From positions 1,488,001-1,552,000 of the forward strand of contig NZ_CP091975.1 in assembly GCF_029016285.1 (NCBI RefSeq): a stretch of 64,000 nucleotides of DNA, in the 5' to 3' direction. A model generated the notes under the pieces. It saw only the letters and a list, made by a program, of their open reading frames with translations. It made no database searches and was not told the DNA's origin. Shown here in pieces: positions 36,974 to 46,084 of this stretch (the first letter of the stretch is position 1; every line of letters starts with the position of its first letter). The stretch is from Vibrio sp. DW001 (lineage in GTDB: Bacteria > Pseudomonadota > Gammaproteobacteria > Enterobacterales > Vibrionaceae). A program made the translations under genes and the position numbers.

Positions 36974-37143
36974 CAAATTGAGCTCTTCGAAAAAAACTGC
37001 AATTAATTCAATATTCAAACCGACAATTGTTGGCTTGAATATTGTATGTGTATTCCAGTAACAGAAAATACGCCCGTCCATTATTTGACTGATCAATTAA
37101 TGTACGTTAATTTGCACAGCGTTTATTTAATGAAGAGAACTTT

Positions 37144-37710
37144 ATGCCAATTAATACAGTAGACCGTCGACAATTTTTACGTCTAACCACTGGAGGTGTT
37201 GCCCTTGCTACCTTTTTCCCTACCAGTGTACTGGCCTCTTTGGCAGAACAAAATAGTCAATTGACTAAGAACAAAGTGGTTTCGTTTAAAAATCTCCATA
37301 CCGGAGAAAAACTACAAACGCAGTTTGATTCAAATAATAGAATCTTTGCGGCCGAAATAAATAAGATAAATCATATCTTTAGAGATTTTCGTAGAAACGA
37401 AGTTCATGACATCGATAAGCATTTACTAAGTCAACTTAATGCGATTCAAACGTTATTAAACTCCAGTGCTGAAGTGCAATTAATATCCGGATACCGATCG
37501 CCTTTAACAAACGAGTTGTTGCGATCTAAGTCTGGTGCAGTGGCAAAAAAGAGTTTCCACATGCTAGGTAAGGCAATGGATTTCCGCTTGGAAGGGGTTC
37601 CGCTTGACGAAGTCCGAGATGCGGCAAAAACATTAAAAGCAGGTGGCGTTGGTTATTATCCAAACAGTAATTTTGTTCATATCGATTCTGGACCAGTACG
37701 TTCTTGGTAA
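37144..37710 (+). CDS. ycbK: YcbK, DUF882 / M15-like peptidase fold protein
   Basis: 188 residues. A Tat signal peptide with DRRQFLRLTTGGVA ends near VLA. The body matches DUF882 (peptidase M15A-like): LISGYRSPLTNELLRSKS, KKSFHMLGKAMDFRL and VGYYPNSNFVHIDSGPVRSW, with the zinc-ligand pattern H...D...H. It probably acts on or binds peptidoglycan, as its ldtD neighbour suggests. Confidence 0.93.
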   Translation: MPINTVDRRQFLRLTTGGVALATFFPTSVLASLAEQNSQLTKNKVVSFKNLHTGEKLQTQFDSNNRIFAAEINKINHIFRDFRRNEVHDIDKHLLSQLNAIQTLLNSSAEVQLISGYRSPLTNELLRSKSGAVAKKSFHMLGKAMDFRLEGVPLDEVRDAAKTLKAGGVGYYPNSNFVHIDSGPVRSW

Positions 37711-37778
37711 CTAGCTTGTATTGTGCGTCCTCAAATGTCATAGTTTTGCCATAAACGTAAACCAACTTGAGCAAAACT

Positions 37779-38432
37779 ATGAGCCTTAAATATCAAATTG
37801 TCCCAGTCACTTCTTTTGCACAAAATTGTTCAATTGTTTGGTGTGACGAAACCATGAAAGGTATCGTTATTGATCCCGGTGGGGATGTAAAACAGCTTAC
37901 AATGCTAATTCAAGAACTGAGTGTAGATGTTGTCAATATATTGTTGACTCATGGTCACCTAGACCATGTTGGTGGGACGCAGCCATTGGCTCAAGAGTTG
38001 GGTGTTGAGATAATAGGTCCCCACAAAGCGGACAATTTTTGGTTACAAGGGTTGGAAGGTCAAAGTAAGATGTTCGGTTTTCCACTAACCGAATCTTTTG
38101 AGCCTCAACATTGGTTACTTGACGGTGATGAAGTTACCTTTGGCAATCAAACATTCGCGGTCTACCATACTCCGGGACATACGCCTGGACACGTTGTGTT
38201 TTACAGCAAAGACGCTCAACTTATTTTTGTCGGTGATGTATTGTTTGCAGGAGGAATAGGCAGAACCGATTTCCCGCAGGGTGATCACGAAACATTGATT
38301 CGGTCTATAAAGACCAAGTTGTGGCCTTTAGGTAACGACGTAGAATTTGTTCCCGGTCACGGACCTAATTCAACAATCGGTAGAGAGCGAAGAACAAATC
38401 CATTCGTAGCTGATGAAATGCCTCTGTATTAA
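37779..38432 (+). CDS. ycbL: YcbL, metallo-beta-lactamase-fold hydrolase
   Basis: 217 residues from the ATG at 37779; a TTG four codons earlier is possible. Glyoxalase II-type fold: LLTHGHLDHVGG metal ligands, HTPGHTPGH, VGDVLFAGGIGR and a final histidine in VPGHG. Related YcbL proteins show glyoxalase II activity. It lies 68 bases after ycbK. aspC, its usual neighbour, is displaced about 6 kb downstream. Confidence 0.93.
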   Translation: MSLKYQIVPVTSFAQNCSIVWCDETMKGIVIDPGGDVKQLTMLIQELSVDVVNILLTHGHLDHVGGTQPLAQELGVEIIGPHKADNFWLQGLEGQSKMFGFPLTESFEPQHWLLDGDEVTFGNQTFAVYHTPGHTPGHVVFYSKDAQLIFVGDVLFAGGIGRTDFPQGDHETLIRSIKTKLWPLGNDVEFVPGHGPNSTIGRERRTNPFVADEMPLY

Positions 38433-38587
38433 TCGTCATTTGATGGTCATATTTTAAATAAAATCCGCTAAATATCGGTTTTTGTTCAATTATTATCCAA
38501 CCTATCGCCCAAAACTGTAATTCGTTTCGAATTTTTGGTATAAAAGCGCTCTTTAGTTTTTACCGCTGCGGATTTTAGGAAAATATA

Positions 38588-38944
38588 ATGAGACTCGCTC
38601 ATAAACGTAAAGTGCAAATGAAGTTGCAAAAACGCGTAAACGTCGTTTTGACAACACCTTCAACAAAGCCAAAACAGAAAAAAACAGTTCAAAATGACGT
38701 GATTGAAGTAACAGAAGAGAAAGCGGTTACGTCTATTGTCTTAACACCAAAACAACAACAAGTTCTTGATATTGTTTTGAATAGTTCTGAAGGAATCAAT
38801 AGTAAACAGATTGGTTTGGAAGCAGGGCAAGAAGAAGGCAAAGCGGCCTCTTGGGCTACGGGTGCACTAAAGAAGTTACTAGAAGAAAATCTTGTACTAA
38901 AAGTGCAACTTGAAGGTAACAAGGTTCAGTATAAAGCGAACTAA
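38588..38944 (+). CDS. Small basic protein with a winged-helix-like end
   Basis: 118 residues. A basic N-terminal part (RLAHKRKVQMKLQKRV) and a lysine-rich linker lead to a C-terminal segment resembling a winged helix: LTPKQQQVLDIVLNSSEG, GLEAGQEEGKAASWATGALK and KKLLEENLVLKVQLEGNKVQYKA, in shorter pieces. It may bind DNA, but the family is not recognised with certainty. It has its own promoter region and terminator. Confidence 0.75.
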   Translation: MRLAHKRKVQMKLQKRVNVVLTTPSTKPKQKKTVQNDVIEVTEEKAVTSIVLTPKQQQVLDIVLNSSEGINSKQIGLEAGQEEGKAASWATGALKKLLEENLVLKVQLEGNKVQYKAN

Positions 38945-38973
38945 GACCTGATGTAACTAGGCCCATAAAAACG

Positions 38974-38996
38974 AAGCTCCTTTTAGGAGCTTTTTT
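38974..38996 (+). terminator. Terminator of the winged-helix-like gene
   Basis: AAGCTCCT-TTT-AGGAGCTT followed by four more T. It lies 30 bases after the stop. Confidence 0.9.
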
Positions 38997-39076
38997 GGTT
39001 TTACTCTCCTGTTTTATAGTCGGTGAGCTATAGGTCACAAAATAATAACATTTATCCGATCGGGTTTAATGTTAAC

Positions 39077-39178
39077 TACGTAGGTGCTATATACGGACCT
39101 GCGTACCTTACGTATTAATAACTCACTGTAATGTAATGATATTAATTCACGATAACTATTTAATTGCGTATTAATACG
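39077..39178 (+). promoter_or_regulatory. Repeat-rich regulatory region of the TRAP operon
   Basis: Within the 375-base gap 38945-39319 is TACGTAGGT-N11-ACCTGCGTA (39077-39105), an inverted repeat matching at eight of nine positions. TACGTATTAATA (39109-39120) follows, then a second copy CGTATTAATA inside the perfect palindrome CGTATTAATACG (39167-39178). The repeated ACGTA core at intervals suggests several binding sites for one regulator, plausibly the NarL-type protein encoded just downstream of the operon. Nearer dctP are GCGTG-TT-CACGC (39221-39232) and CTTAC-TGGT-GTAAG (39276-39289). Confidence 0.5.
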
Positions 39179-39319
39179 TAATACTAAAGTCGAACTCAAA
39201 CATGTAGATGTTAATTGGATGCGTGTTCACGCCGATTTCATTATGTGTTGAATATGTCCATTGTTACCCCGTGTGCTTACTGGTGTAAGTATCGGTAAAA
39301 TAACAAAGGACGTAAAAAA

Positions 39320-40420
39320 ATGAGTCTAATTTCGAAATCAGTGAAACGAGTCTTTACAGGGACGATGGTTGTCGCTGCAGTATGTATATCGCTAATGGCG
39401 ACGAGTGCGACTGCCGCTGACAAAGTGTATCGATTAAAATTAGCAGAAACATGGGGACCTAACTTCCCTGTATTTGGTGATGCAACGAAGAATATGGCGG
39501 CAATGGCAGAGAAAATGTCAAATGGTCGGCTGGTGATTCGTATCGACTCTGCGAACAAACACAAAGCACCGCTTGGTGTATTTGATATGGTTAAATCTGG
39601 ACAGTACGATATGGGACATTCGGGCTCATATTATTGGAAGGGTAAAGTACCCAATACATTGTATTTTACATCGATGCCTTTCGGTATGACGCCTGCAGAG
39701 CAGTACGCTTGGTTTTATCACGGCGGTGGTATGGAGTTGATGGATAAGGTTTACGCTCCTCACAACCTGCTTTCATTCCCTGGTGGTAACACGGATATAC
39801 AGATGGGTGGTTGGTTTCAAAAAGAGATCAACAGTGTTGACGACCTAAAAGGGTTGAAAATGCGTATACCTGGATTCGCAGGTGAAGTATTGGCTGAACT
39901 GGGTGCAAAACCAACTAATATTGCGCCTGGAGAGCTATATACATCTTTAGAGCGTCGCACCATAGATGCATTAGAGTGGGTTGGTCCTTCGTTAGATCTT
40001 CGTATGGGGTTCCACAAAATTGCACCTTATTACTATACAGGTTGGCATGAGCCGGGTTCTGAATTGCAGTTCTTAGTGAATAAGCGTACTTATGAGAAGT
40101 TACCAGAAGATTTACGCGAAATTTTAAGAATAGCAATGCGCACCGCAGCTTATGACATGTACACACAAGCAACGCATGAAAGTGGTAAGAACTGGGTATC
40201 AATGAAGACGGAATATCCAAACGTTCAAGTTAAGGACTTTCCACCTGCAGTAATGAAAGCATTACGCGAAGCAAATGATAAACTACTTGCCGAGCATGCA
40301 GCTAAAGACCCACTAACGAAAGAGATTCAAGATTCTCAAGCGTCTTACTTAAAACAAGTACGTTCATGGACCAATATTTCCCATCGAGCCTACCTAAACA
40401 GCCAAGCCGCGTCTGAATAA
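39320..40420 (+). CDS. dctP: TRAP transporter solute-binding protein, TakP-like
   Basis: 366 residues with a signal peptide (about 1-33, ending TAA). It belongs to the TRAP DctP family and resembles the 2-oxo acid/lactate-binding branch (TakP): LAETWGPNFPVFGDA, GNTDIQMGGWFQKEI, KMRIPGFAGEVLAELG, LERRTIDALEWVGPS and YYYTGWHEPGSE. The arginine in MRIPG and the EWVGP segment contact the carboxylate ligand in that branch. AAAGGA precedes the ATG. It is first in dctPQM, with a hairpin after it. The exact substrate is inferred, not shown. Confidence 0.93.
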   Translation: MSLISKSVKRVFTGTMVVAAVCISLMATSATAADKVYRLKLAETWGPNFPVFGDATKNMAAMAEKMSNGRLVIRIDSANKHKAPLGVFDMVKSGQYDMGHSGSYYWKGKVPNTLYFTSMPFGMTPAEQYAWFYHGGGMELMDKVYAPHNLLSFPGGNTDIQMGGWFQKEINSVDDLKGLKMRIPGFAGEVLAELGAKPTNIAPGELYTSLERRTIDALEWVGPSLDLRMGFHKIAPYYYTGWHEPGSELQFLVNKRTYEKLPEDLREILRIAMRTAAYDMYTQATHESGKNWVSMKTEYPNVQVKDFPPAVMKALREANDKLLAEHAAKDPLTKEIQDSQASYLKQVRSWTNISHRAYLNSQAASE

Positions 40421-40496
40421 AGGCTAAATAGCAAAAAGGGCAAGAAAAATAATAACTTGCTCTAGAACCCTAAGAAGAAATCCATAATAATAACAA

Positions 40497-40516
40497 GCGC
40501 TGCCATAAGGCAGCGC
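40497..40516 (+). repeat. Intercistronic hairpin between dctP and dctQ
   Basis: GCGCTGCC-ATAA-GGCAGCGC, a perfect GC-rich 8-bp stem without a T run. Such structures after binding-protein genes commonly protect the upstream mRNA and raise binding protein over permease. Confidence 0.75.
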
Positions 40517-40549
40517 AATAATTAAATTATAAATTCCACGGAGTTCGGA

Positions 40550-41092
40550 ATGAGAAGTCTTATCAAGATGGAACAGTTGTTCAATCGTATAGGCGATCTA
40601 TTAGGCTGGTTAGCCAGTATTTTATTTATCCTGCTTGTTATAAATGTTGTTTACGATGTCGTTATGCGTTATGCATTCAACGATGTATCTATTGGTTTCC
40701 AAGAACTGGAATGGCACCTTTTTTCTGCTGTATTTTTACTTGGTGTCCCTTACGCAATTCGTACCGCGGGACATGTAAGAGTTGATATTTTTTATGAAAG
40801 ATTATCCACAAGAGCACAATCTATTATTGATCTGATAGGCACCCTTGTTTTTTTACTCCCTTTTTGTCTTTTAGTTGCTTGGTATGGTATTGATTTTGCG
40901 AAAGAAAGCTATGCGCTTGGTGAAACATCCGGTGACCCAGGTGGTCTAGCTTATCGTTGGATTATTAAAGCACTCATACCACTTTCGTTTATGTTTATGG
41001 CACTCAGTGGCGTTGGTCTTTTACTCAATTCTATCAATAATATTATCAGTCCTAAAAGAGCTATCTTAGAGACGAAGAGGAACGAATCATGA
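40550..41092 (+). CDS. dctQ: TRAP transporter small membrane subunit
   Basis: 180 residues with four predicted membrane helices, and the DctQ landmark VVYDVVMRYAFNDVSIGFQE followed by LEWHLFSAVFLLG and AGHVRVDIFYERL. It bridges the binding protein and DctM in a sodium-driven symporter. CGGAG lies before the ATG. It overlaps dctM by ATGA. Confidence 0.94.
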   Translation: MRSLIKMEQLFNRIGDLLGWLASILFILLVINVVYDVVMRYAFNDVSIGFQELEWHLFSAVFLLGVPYAIRTAGHVRVDIFYERLSTRAQSIIDLIGTLVFLLPFCLLVAWYGIDFAKESYALGETSGDPGGLAYRWIIKALIPLSFMFMALSGVGLLLNSINNIISPKRAILETKRNES

Positions 41093-42372
41093 TCGGTATA
41101 GTGATGTTTTTTGTTGCTCTCTTGGCTTTGTTACTTGGTTTTCCTGTTGCCTTTACATTTGGTGGTATCGCTTTCCTATTTGGTACTTGGGCCGAGGGAA
41201 TCGAGATGTTTGCTTTCATGCCTTATCGAATACAGTCGATAATGGAGAATACCGTTCTGATGGCGGTCCCGTTATTTGTATTCATGGGCTTAGTATTGCA
41301 AAAGACCAAATTGGCAGAGCAGCTATTAGAGTCTATGGGACGCCTGTTTGGGGATGTTCGTGGTGGTATAGCAATATCAACCGTTTTAGTAGGCGCATTG
41401 TTAGCCGCATCTACTGGAGTGGTAGGCGCATCTGTTGTAGCGATGGGCCTCATTTCTCTGCCAGTAATGCTTAAATATAATTATGATAAGGGCTTAGCTT
41501 GCGGAACGATTTGTGCCTCAGGTACCTTAGGTCAGATTATCCCTCCTTCCATCGTTTTGATTCTATTGGGTGATGTGCTCGGTGTACCGGTTGGAGACCT
41601 TTTCCAAGCGGCAATATGGCCAGGTTTCGTACTAGTCGGTGCCTACATTATCTATATCCTTATCTACGCTAAGCTTAATCCAGAAGCGACACAAACAATA
41701 GAAAGGGATGAGTCGATATCACGTCAAGAAGAAGTCATCACTGCCCTTAAAGCGGTTATCCCTCCTCTTGCACTCATTATTGTTGTATTAGGGTCGATAT
41801 TTGCGGGTATTGCAACGCCAACAGAATCGGCGGCATTGGGTGGCACAGGGGCGATTGTTCTTGCGCTTCTATATAAGCAATTTAGCTTCCGTATGGTCTA
41901 CGAGGCATCGAAGGAGACCGTAAAAGTAACCGCTATGGTGTTTGCAATATTACTCGGTGCAACGGCCTTTTCCATGGCCTTCACCTATACCGGTGGTGAC
42001 ATACTTGTAGAAGAGTGGATGCTTGATTTGCCGGGAGAAAAATGGGGATTTTTAATCATTGTAATGCTCGTGATATTGGTTCTCGGGTTCTTTATCGATT
42101 TCGTTGAGATCTGCTTTATTATTGTCCCTATTATTGCACCTGTCGCAGAGCTTATGGGGATCAATATGGTTTGGTTTGCTATCTTGGTTGCGATGAACCT
42201 CCAAACTTCCTTCCTCACACCACCATTTGGTTTTAGCCTATTTTACCTGAAAGGGGTCGCTCCCAAAGGGGTGACGACAGCCGATATTTACCGAGGTGTA
42301 TTACCCTTTATTCTGATTCAAGTAGCGGTTTTAGTTAGCCTATTGGTTTTCCCTGGTTTCTATGGAATGTGA
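41089..42372 (+). CDS. dctM: TRAP transporter large permease subunit
   Basis: 427 residues with about 12 membrane segments. DctM landmarks include GGIAISTVLVGALLAASTGV, GTICASGTLGQIIPPSIVLI, FAGIATPTESAALG and NLQTSFLTPPFGFSLFYLKG. It forms the translocation channel for the dctP ligand. The ATGA overlap with dctQ shows translational coupling. A strong terminator follows, separating it from the two-component genes. Confidence 0.96.
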   Translation: MIGIVMFFVALLALLLGFPVAFTFGGIAFLFGTWAEGIEMFAFMPYRIQSIMENTVLMAVPLFVFMGLVLQKTKLAEQLLESMGRLFGDVRGGIAISTVLVGALLAASTGVVGASVVAMGLISLPVMLKYNYDKGLACGTICASGTLGQIIPPSIVLILLGDVLGVPVGDLFQAAIWPGFVLVGAYIIYILIYAKLNPEATQTIERDESISRQEEVITALKAVIPPLALIIVVLGSIFAGIATPTESAALGGTGAIVLALLYKQFSFRMVYEASKETVKVTAMVFAILLGATAFSMAFTYTGGDILVEEWMLDLPGEKWGFLIIVMLVILVLGFFIDFVEICFIIVPIIAPVAELMGINMVWFAILVAMNLQTSFLTPPFGFSLFYLKGVAPKGVTTADIYRGVLPFILIQVAVLVSLLVFPGFYGM

Positions 42373-42428
42373 TCGAATCCGAGGTTAATCCTTATTAATT
42401 ACAAACTATTAACATAAGTTGTTATGAT

Positions 42429-42458
42429 AAAACCGTTCGTTTTTGCGAACGGTTTTTT
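42429..42458 (+). terminator. Terminator of the TRAP operon
   Basis: AAAACCGTTCG-TTTTTG-CGAACGGTTTT followed by more T. It stands between dctM and the kinase gene, so the kinase has its own promoter or depends on readthrough. Confidence 0.93.
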
Positions 42459-42493
42459 ATTTGGTCCAAGCTAAGGTTATTTAGGGAAAGAAA

Positions 42494-43870
42494 ATGCCAC
42501 TTAAAGCAAAATTAATCCTATTGACCCTCATTCCTTTGATTATAGTGAGTGCCAGTATCAGTTGGATATCTATCTATCAAGCCAAATCCCTTGGTCAAAA
42601 AGAGATCGAGATATTCCGTGATAACTTAATACAGGCCCGAGAGTCTGCTTTAAAAGACAGTATCGATATGGCCATCAGCGCTATTCAGCCAATATACGAA
42701 AATGCATCATCTAGTGACCTCGCCGCACAAGAGCAGGTAAAAACAATCTTAGGTCAACTGAGTTACGGAAACGATGGGTATTTTTTTGTTTACGATAGGA
42801 ATGGAGTGAATTTAGTCCATCCTATGTTGCCGGAACTTGTTGGTAAAAACTTGATGGAGTTCCAAGACAACAACGGTGATTATCTTATTGAAGCATTGTT
42901 GTTTCAAGCGCAAGCTGGTGGTGGCTTTCATCGGTACCTATGGCAAAAACCATCAACCAATGAAGTGGTTCAGAAGCTAAGTTATGCCTCCTGGCTCGAC
43001 AAGTGGGGATGGATGATCGGCACCGGACTCTATATAGAAGACATCAGCAATGAAGTGATGCAGATGCAAGATACGGTAAACAAAAATATCGAAACCACGT
43101 TTTTTTCGGTTATCTCAATATTGGCGGTCACGGTTGCCGTCATAATTGTACTGACCTTGGCTATCAATTTACATGAACATAGGTTAGCGGATAGAAATCT
43201 AAAAGAACTGGCCCATAAAACAGTCATGTTTCAAGAGGATGAAAAGAAACACTTGGCACGGGAGTTACATGATGGCATTAATCAATTACTGGTATCGAGT
43301 AAGTGTCACCTTGAGATTCTAGATAACAAACTGGATCACAGTGAAATGAGTGATGTGCTTAACCAACATATTGAAAAATCGCAAAGCTCATTGTCGATGG
43401 CGATTAATGAAGTTCGTAGAATTTCACATAACCTTAGACCCAGTGCACTAGATGATATTGGTTTAGAGGCCGCTTTGATGACGTTGTTAAAGGATTTTAA
43501 ATCACATTCTGAGATCGAAATAGAAACGCTCTTTGATACTCAAGACGGCAAGCTTAATTCTGAAATTGCGACGACGCTTTATCGAGTCACCCAAGAGTCG
43601 CTAACCAATATTGAAAAACATGCAAATGCTTCAAAAATCACAGTTATCTTGCATCAGATGGGTAACATGTTACAGCTGATGATTCGAGATGATGGGGTTG
43701 GATTTGACGAAGTCGATGGTTTAGTTAAAAAAGGTATTGGTCTGCGAAATATGAGAGAAAGGGTAGAATTTATTGGCGGGGAGTTTGAGCTTTCAAGTGA
43801 ACCGCATTTAGGCACGGAGATCACTGTGTTGCTTAACTTGGATGGGTTGATGGTATGGAAAAACCGATAA
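42494..43870 (+). CDS. Cache-domain sensor histidine kinase (NarX/HisKA_3 type)
   Basis: 458 residues. Membrane helices at about 8-28 and 200-225 flank a periplasmic single Cache domain (about 35-190), with NDGYFFVYDRNGVNLVHPML and WGWMIGTGLYIEDI. The cytoplasmic HisKA_3 phosphoacceptor is His259 in LARELHDGINQ. The ATPase domain carries ESLTNIEKHANA, DDGVGFD and GIGLRNMRERVEFIGG. Cache domains of this type often bind small carboxylates, which fits the TRAP substrate. The end overlaps the regulator gene by 16 bases, so both are made together. Confidence 0.93.
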   Translation: MPLKAKLILLTLIPLIIVSASISWISIYQAKSLGQKEIEIFRDNLIQARESALKDSIDMAISAIQPIYENASSSDLAAQEQVKTILGQLSYGNDGYFFVYDRNGVNLVHPMLPELVGKNLMEFQDNNGDYLIEALLFQAQAGGGFHRYLWQKPSTNEVVQKLSYASWLDKWGWMIGTGLYIEDISNEVMQMQDTVNKNIETTFFSVISILAVTVAVIIVLTLAINLHEHRLADRNLKELAHKTVMFQEDEKKHLARELHDGINQLLVSSKCHLEILDNKLDHSEMSDVLNQHIEKSQSSLSMAINEVRRISHNLRPSALDDIGLEAALMTLLKDFKSHSEIEIETLFDTQDGKLNSEIATTLYRVTQESLTNIEKHANASKITVILHQMGNMLQLMIRDDGVGFDEVDGLVKKGIGLRNMRERVEFIGGEFELSSEPHLGTEITVLLNLDGLMVWKNR

Positions 43871-44493
43871 GAATTATCATTGTAGATGATCATCAAGTTG
43901 TATTAGAAGGCTTTATGGCCAGACTAGAGATTGAGCCTGAAATCCAAGTCGTGGCAACGGCATCAAATGGATTGGAAGCGATAGATACAGTTAAACAACA
44001 TCAACCTGACGTGGTTCTAATGGACGTGAGTATGCCAATTATGAATGGTATTGACGCGACCAAATTAATAAAAGAAGAATTCCCCGATGTGAAAGTGCTG
44101 ATGTTAACCATGCACGACAACCGTGAATATATAATCAATGTCATGCAAGCTGGCGCGGTTGGGTACATGCTTAAAGAAATATCAGCTGAAAAAATGGTAC
44201 AGGCTATCAAGACGGTTAACTTGGGTTCAACTTACTTCTGTGAATCGACAACGCAAACGCTGTTTGCTGAAGCGGTTATACCAGCGGCTAAAAAGGCAAA
44301 CCCTTTAAGTCGTCGAGAGGAAGCGGTATTAAAACTTGTTGCGCAAGGTAGTAGTAGTAAAAAGATAGCGAGTCTTTTGAATATTAGTTACCGAACCGTT
44401 GAAACTCACAGGCAAAACATAAAACACAAATTGAATGTGCATTCTACTGCGGAACTCGCTAAATACGCCGTTGAAACTGGGTTGCTAAATTGA
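43855..44493 (+). CDS. NarL/FixJ-type response regulator
   Basis: 212 residues. Receiver domain about 1-120 with acidic DD at 11-12, phosphoacceptor Asp57 in VVLMDVSMP, and Thr/Lys in MLTMHDN and GYMLKEIS. A LuxR-type helix-turn-helix follows at about 148-205 (LSRREEAVLKLVAQGSSSKK, SYRTVETHRQNIKHKL). It is partner of the overlapping kinase gene and probably activates the TRAP operon; the repeats at 39077-39178 are candidate targets. Confidence 0.95.
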   Translation: MEKPIRIIIVDDHQVVLEGFMARLEIEPEIQVVATASNGLEAIDTVKQHQPDVVLMDVSMPIMNGIDATKLIKEEFPDVKVLMLTMHDNREYIINVMQAGAVGYMLKEISAEKMVQAIKTVNLGSTYFCESTTQTLFAEAVIPAAKKANPLSRREEAVLKLVAQGSSSKKIASLLNISYRTVETHRQNIKHKLNVHSTAELAKYAVETGLLN

Positions 44494-44620
44494 CAAACTA
44501 AACGTCAACACTATCTCTTATCAAGCAAAGCAAACTTGCAATTAGTAGTAATTTGGATGCCTGTTCCATCATATCCATATTACTAGTCAGTTAACTGTTC
44601 AGATTGGTATTAAAAGGTAG

Positions 44621-44652
44621 GCAAAAAAAACCGTCCCAGATCGGGGACGGTT
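44621..44652 (-). terminator. Terminator of aspC
   Basis: AACCGTCCC-AGATCG-GGGACGGTT (44629-44652), followed on the minus strand by eight T. It may also stop the convergent regulator transcript. Confidence 0.92.
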
Positions 44653-44681
44653 CATTCGAAGTCAGGGGGTTAATGCGGCCA

Positions 44682-45872
44682 TTATAGAACTGCGGCAATA
44701 CCTTTACAAAGCGGTCCCATGTTTGCTTTGGTCATACCTGCAACACTTACACGACCAGAACCTACAATGTAGATAGAGAACTCTTGCTTTAAACGTTCTA
44801 CCTGACCTTTATTTAGACCAGAGAAAGAGAACATGCCATTTTGACGTTCGATAAAACTGAAATCGCTCGCCACGCCTTCTGCTTTTAGTGTTTCTACAAA
44901 CAGCGTGCGCATCTCTTGAATACGATCGCGCATTTCTGCGACTTCTAGTTCCCATTCTGCTCTTAGCTCAGGATTGTTCAGGATATAGGTGACAACTGCT
45001 GAACCGTGGGCTGGTGGGTTAGAATAAATTGAACGAATAATGGCTTTAATTTGAGAGAATGCAGTTGCCGCCACTTCATCAGATTCGGCAACAATCGTAA
45101 ATGCACCAACCCGTTCGTTATAGAGCCCAAAGTTTTTAGAAAAAGAGCTCGCAACTAACATTTCTTTATTAAATTTAGCAAAAGTACGCAGACCAGATGC
45201 ATCCTCTTCCACGCCTTTTGCAAAGCCTTGGTAAGCGAAGTCAAATAAAGGAACCAGTTTTTTGTCAGCACACAGTTTAGCAAGTTGCTCCCACTCTTCT
45301 GCGGTTGGGTCGATACCTGTAGGGTTATGACAACAACCGTGTAGTAGAACAATATCCCCTTCGCTAGCATGAGAGAGATCAGCGACCATTGCAGAGAAAT
45401 CTTTCTCTTTTAACGCCGCGTTGTAATAACTGTATTGAACGGTTTCTAAACCTGCAGCGGTAAACACGCTATTGTGATTCGCCCAAGTAGGGTTGCTTAT
45501 CCAAATCTTAGGCGAACCTAATTGACGCTTAATGAATTCGCCTGCTAGACGCAGTGCTCCAGTACCACCAGGGGCCTGTGCTGTTTTCGCTCGCTTAGTA
45601 GAGACTATCTCTGCGTCAACACCGAACAGGAGTTTTTGCACGGCTAGACCGTATTCTGCAGTACCTTCAATGGTGAGGTAAGATTTTGTTTTTTCAGATT
45701 CTAGGATGGCCGCTTCAGCTTTCTTCACGGTTGCAAGTACAGGGGTTGTTCCTTGCTCATCCTTATAAATACCAGCACCTAGGTTGATTTTTTTAGGGTT
45801 GGTGTCTTTTTTAAATAGCTCTGTTAGGCCAAGAATAGGGTCGGCCGGAGCCGCAGCAACTTTCTCAAACAT
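44682..45872 (-). CDS. aspC: Aspartate aminotransferase
   Basis: 396 residues from the ATG at 45872 ([16 protein letters not shown]), the same length and start as E. coli AspC; an ATG three codons earlier would remove the ribosome-binding site. Class I PLP aminotransferase: [29 protein letters not shown], the PLP lysine in [16 protein letters not shown] and SGRVSVAGM. It interconverts aspartate/2-oxoglutarate and oxaloacetate/glutamate. Confidence 0.97.
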   Translation of the reverse strand: MFEKVAAAPADPILGLTELFKKDTNPKKINLGAGIYKDEQGTTPVLATVKKAEAAILESEKTKSYLTIEGTAEYGLAVQKLLFGVDAEIVSTKRAKTAQAPGGTGALRLAGEFIKRQLGSPKIWISNPTWANHNSVFTAAGLETVQYSYYNAALKEKDFSAMVADLSHASEGDIVLLHGCCHNPTGIDPTAEEWEQLAKLCADKKLVPLFDFAYQGFAKGVEEDASGLRTFAKFNKEMLVASSFSKNFGLYNERVGAFTIVAESDEVAATAFSQIKAIIRSIYSNPPAHGSAVVTYILNNPELRAEWELEVAEMRDRIQEMRTLFVETLKAEGVASDFSFIERQNGMFSFSGLNKGQVERLKQEFSIYIVGSGRVSVAGMTKANMGPLCKGIAAVL

Positions 45873-46084
45873 AATCTTCATCCGTGTTAATTAGTAGTGG
45901 GTTATTTTATTTATACCTGTATGAATGAAAACTGACAACAGTAAAAAAGAAGAAAAACCTAAATAAAGTTAATTTGGATGAATTTAATGATTTAAGTCAG
46001 CCTATTTAGCACTTTAAACAGTAAAAATTCCAAATTCAGCTGAACTTTTTGAATGTTGTTGTTCATAAATTACGCATAAAAGCG

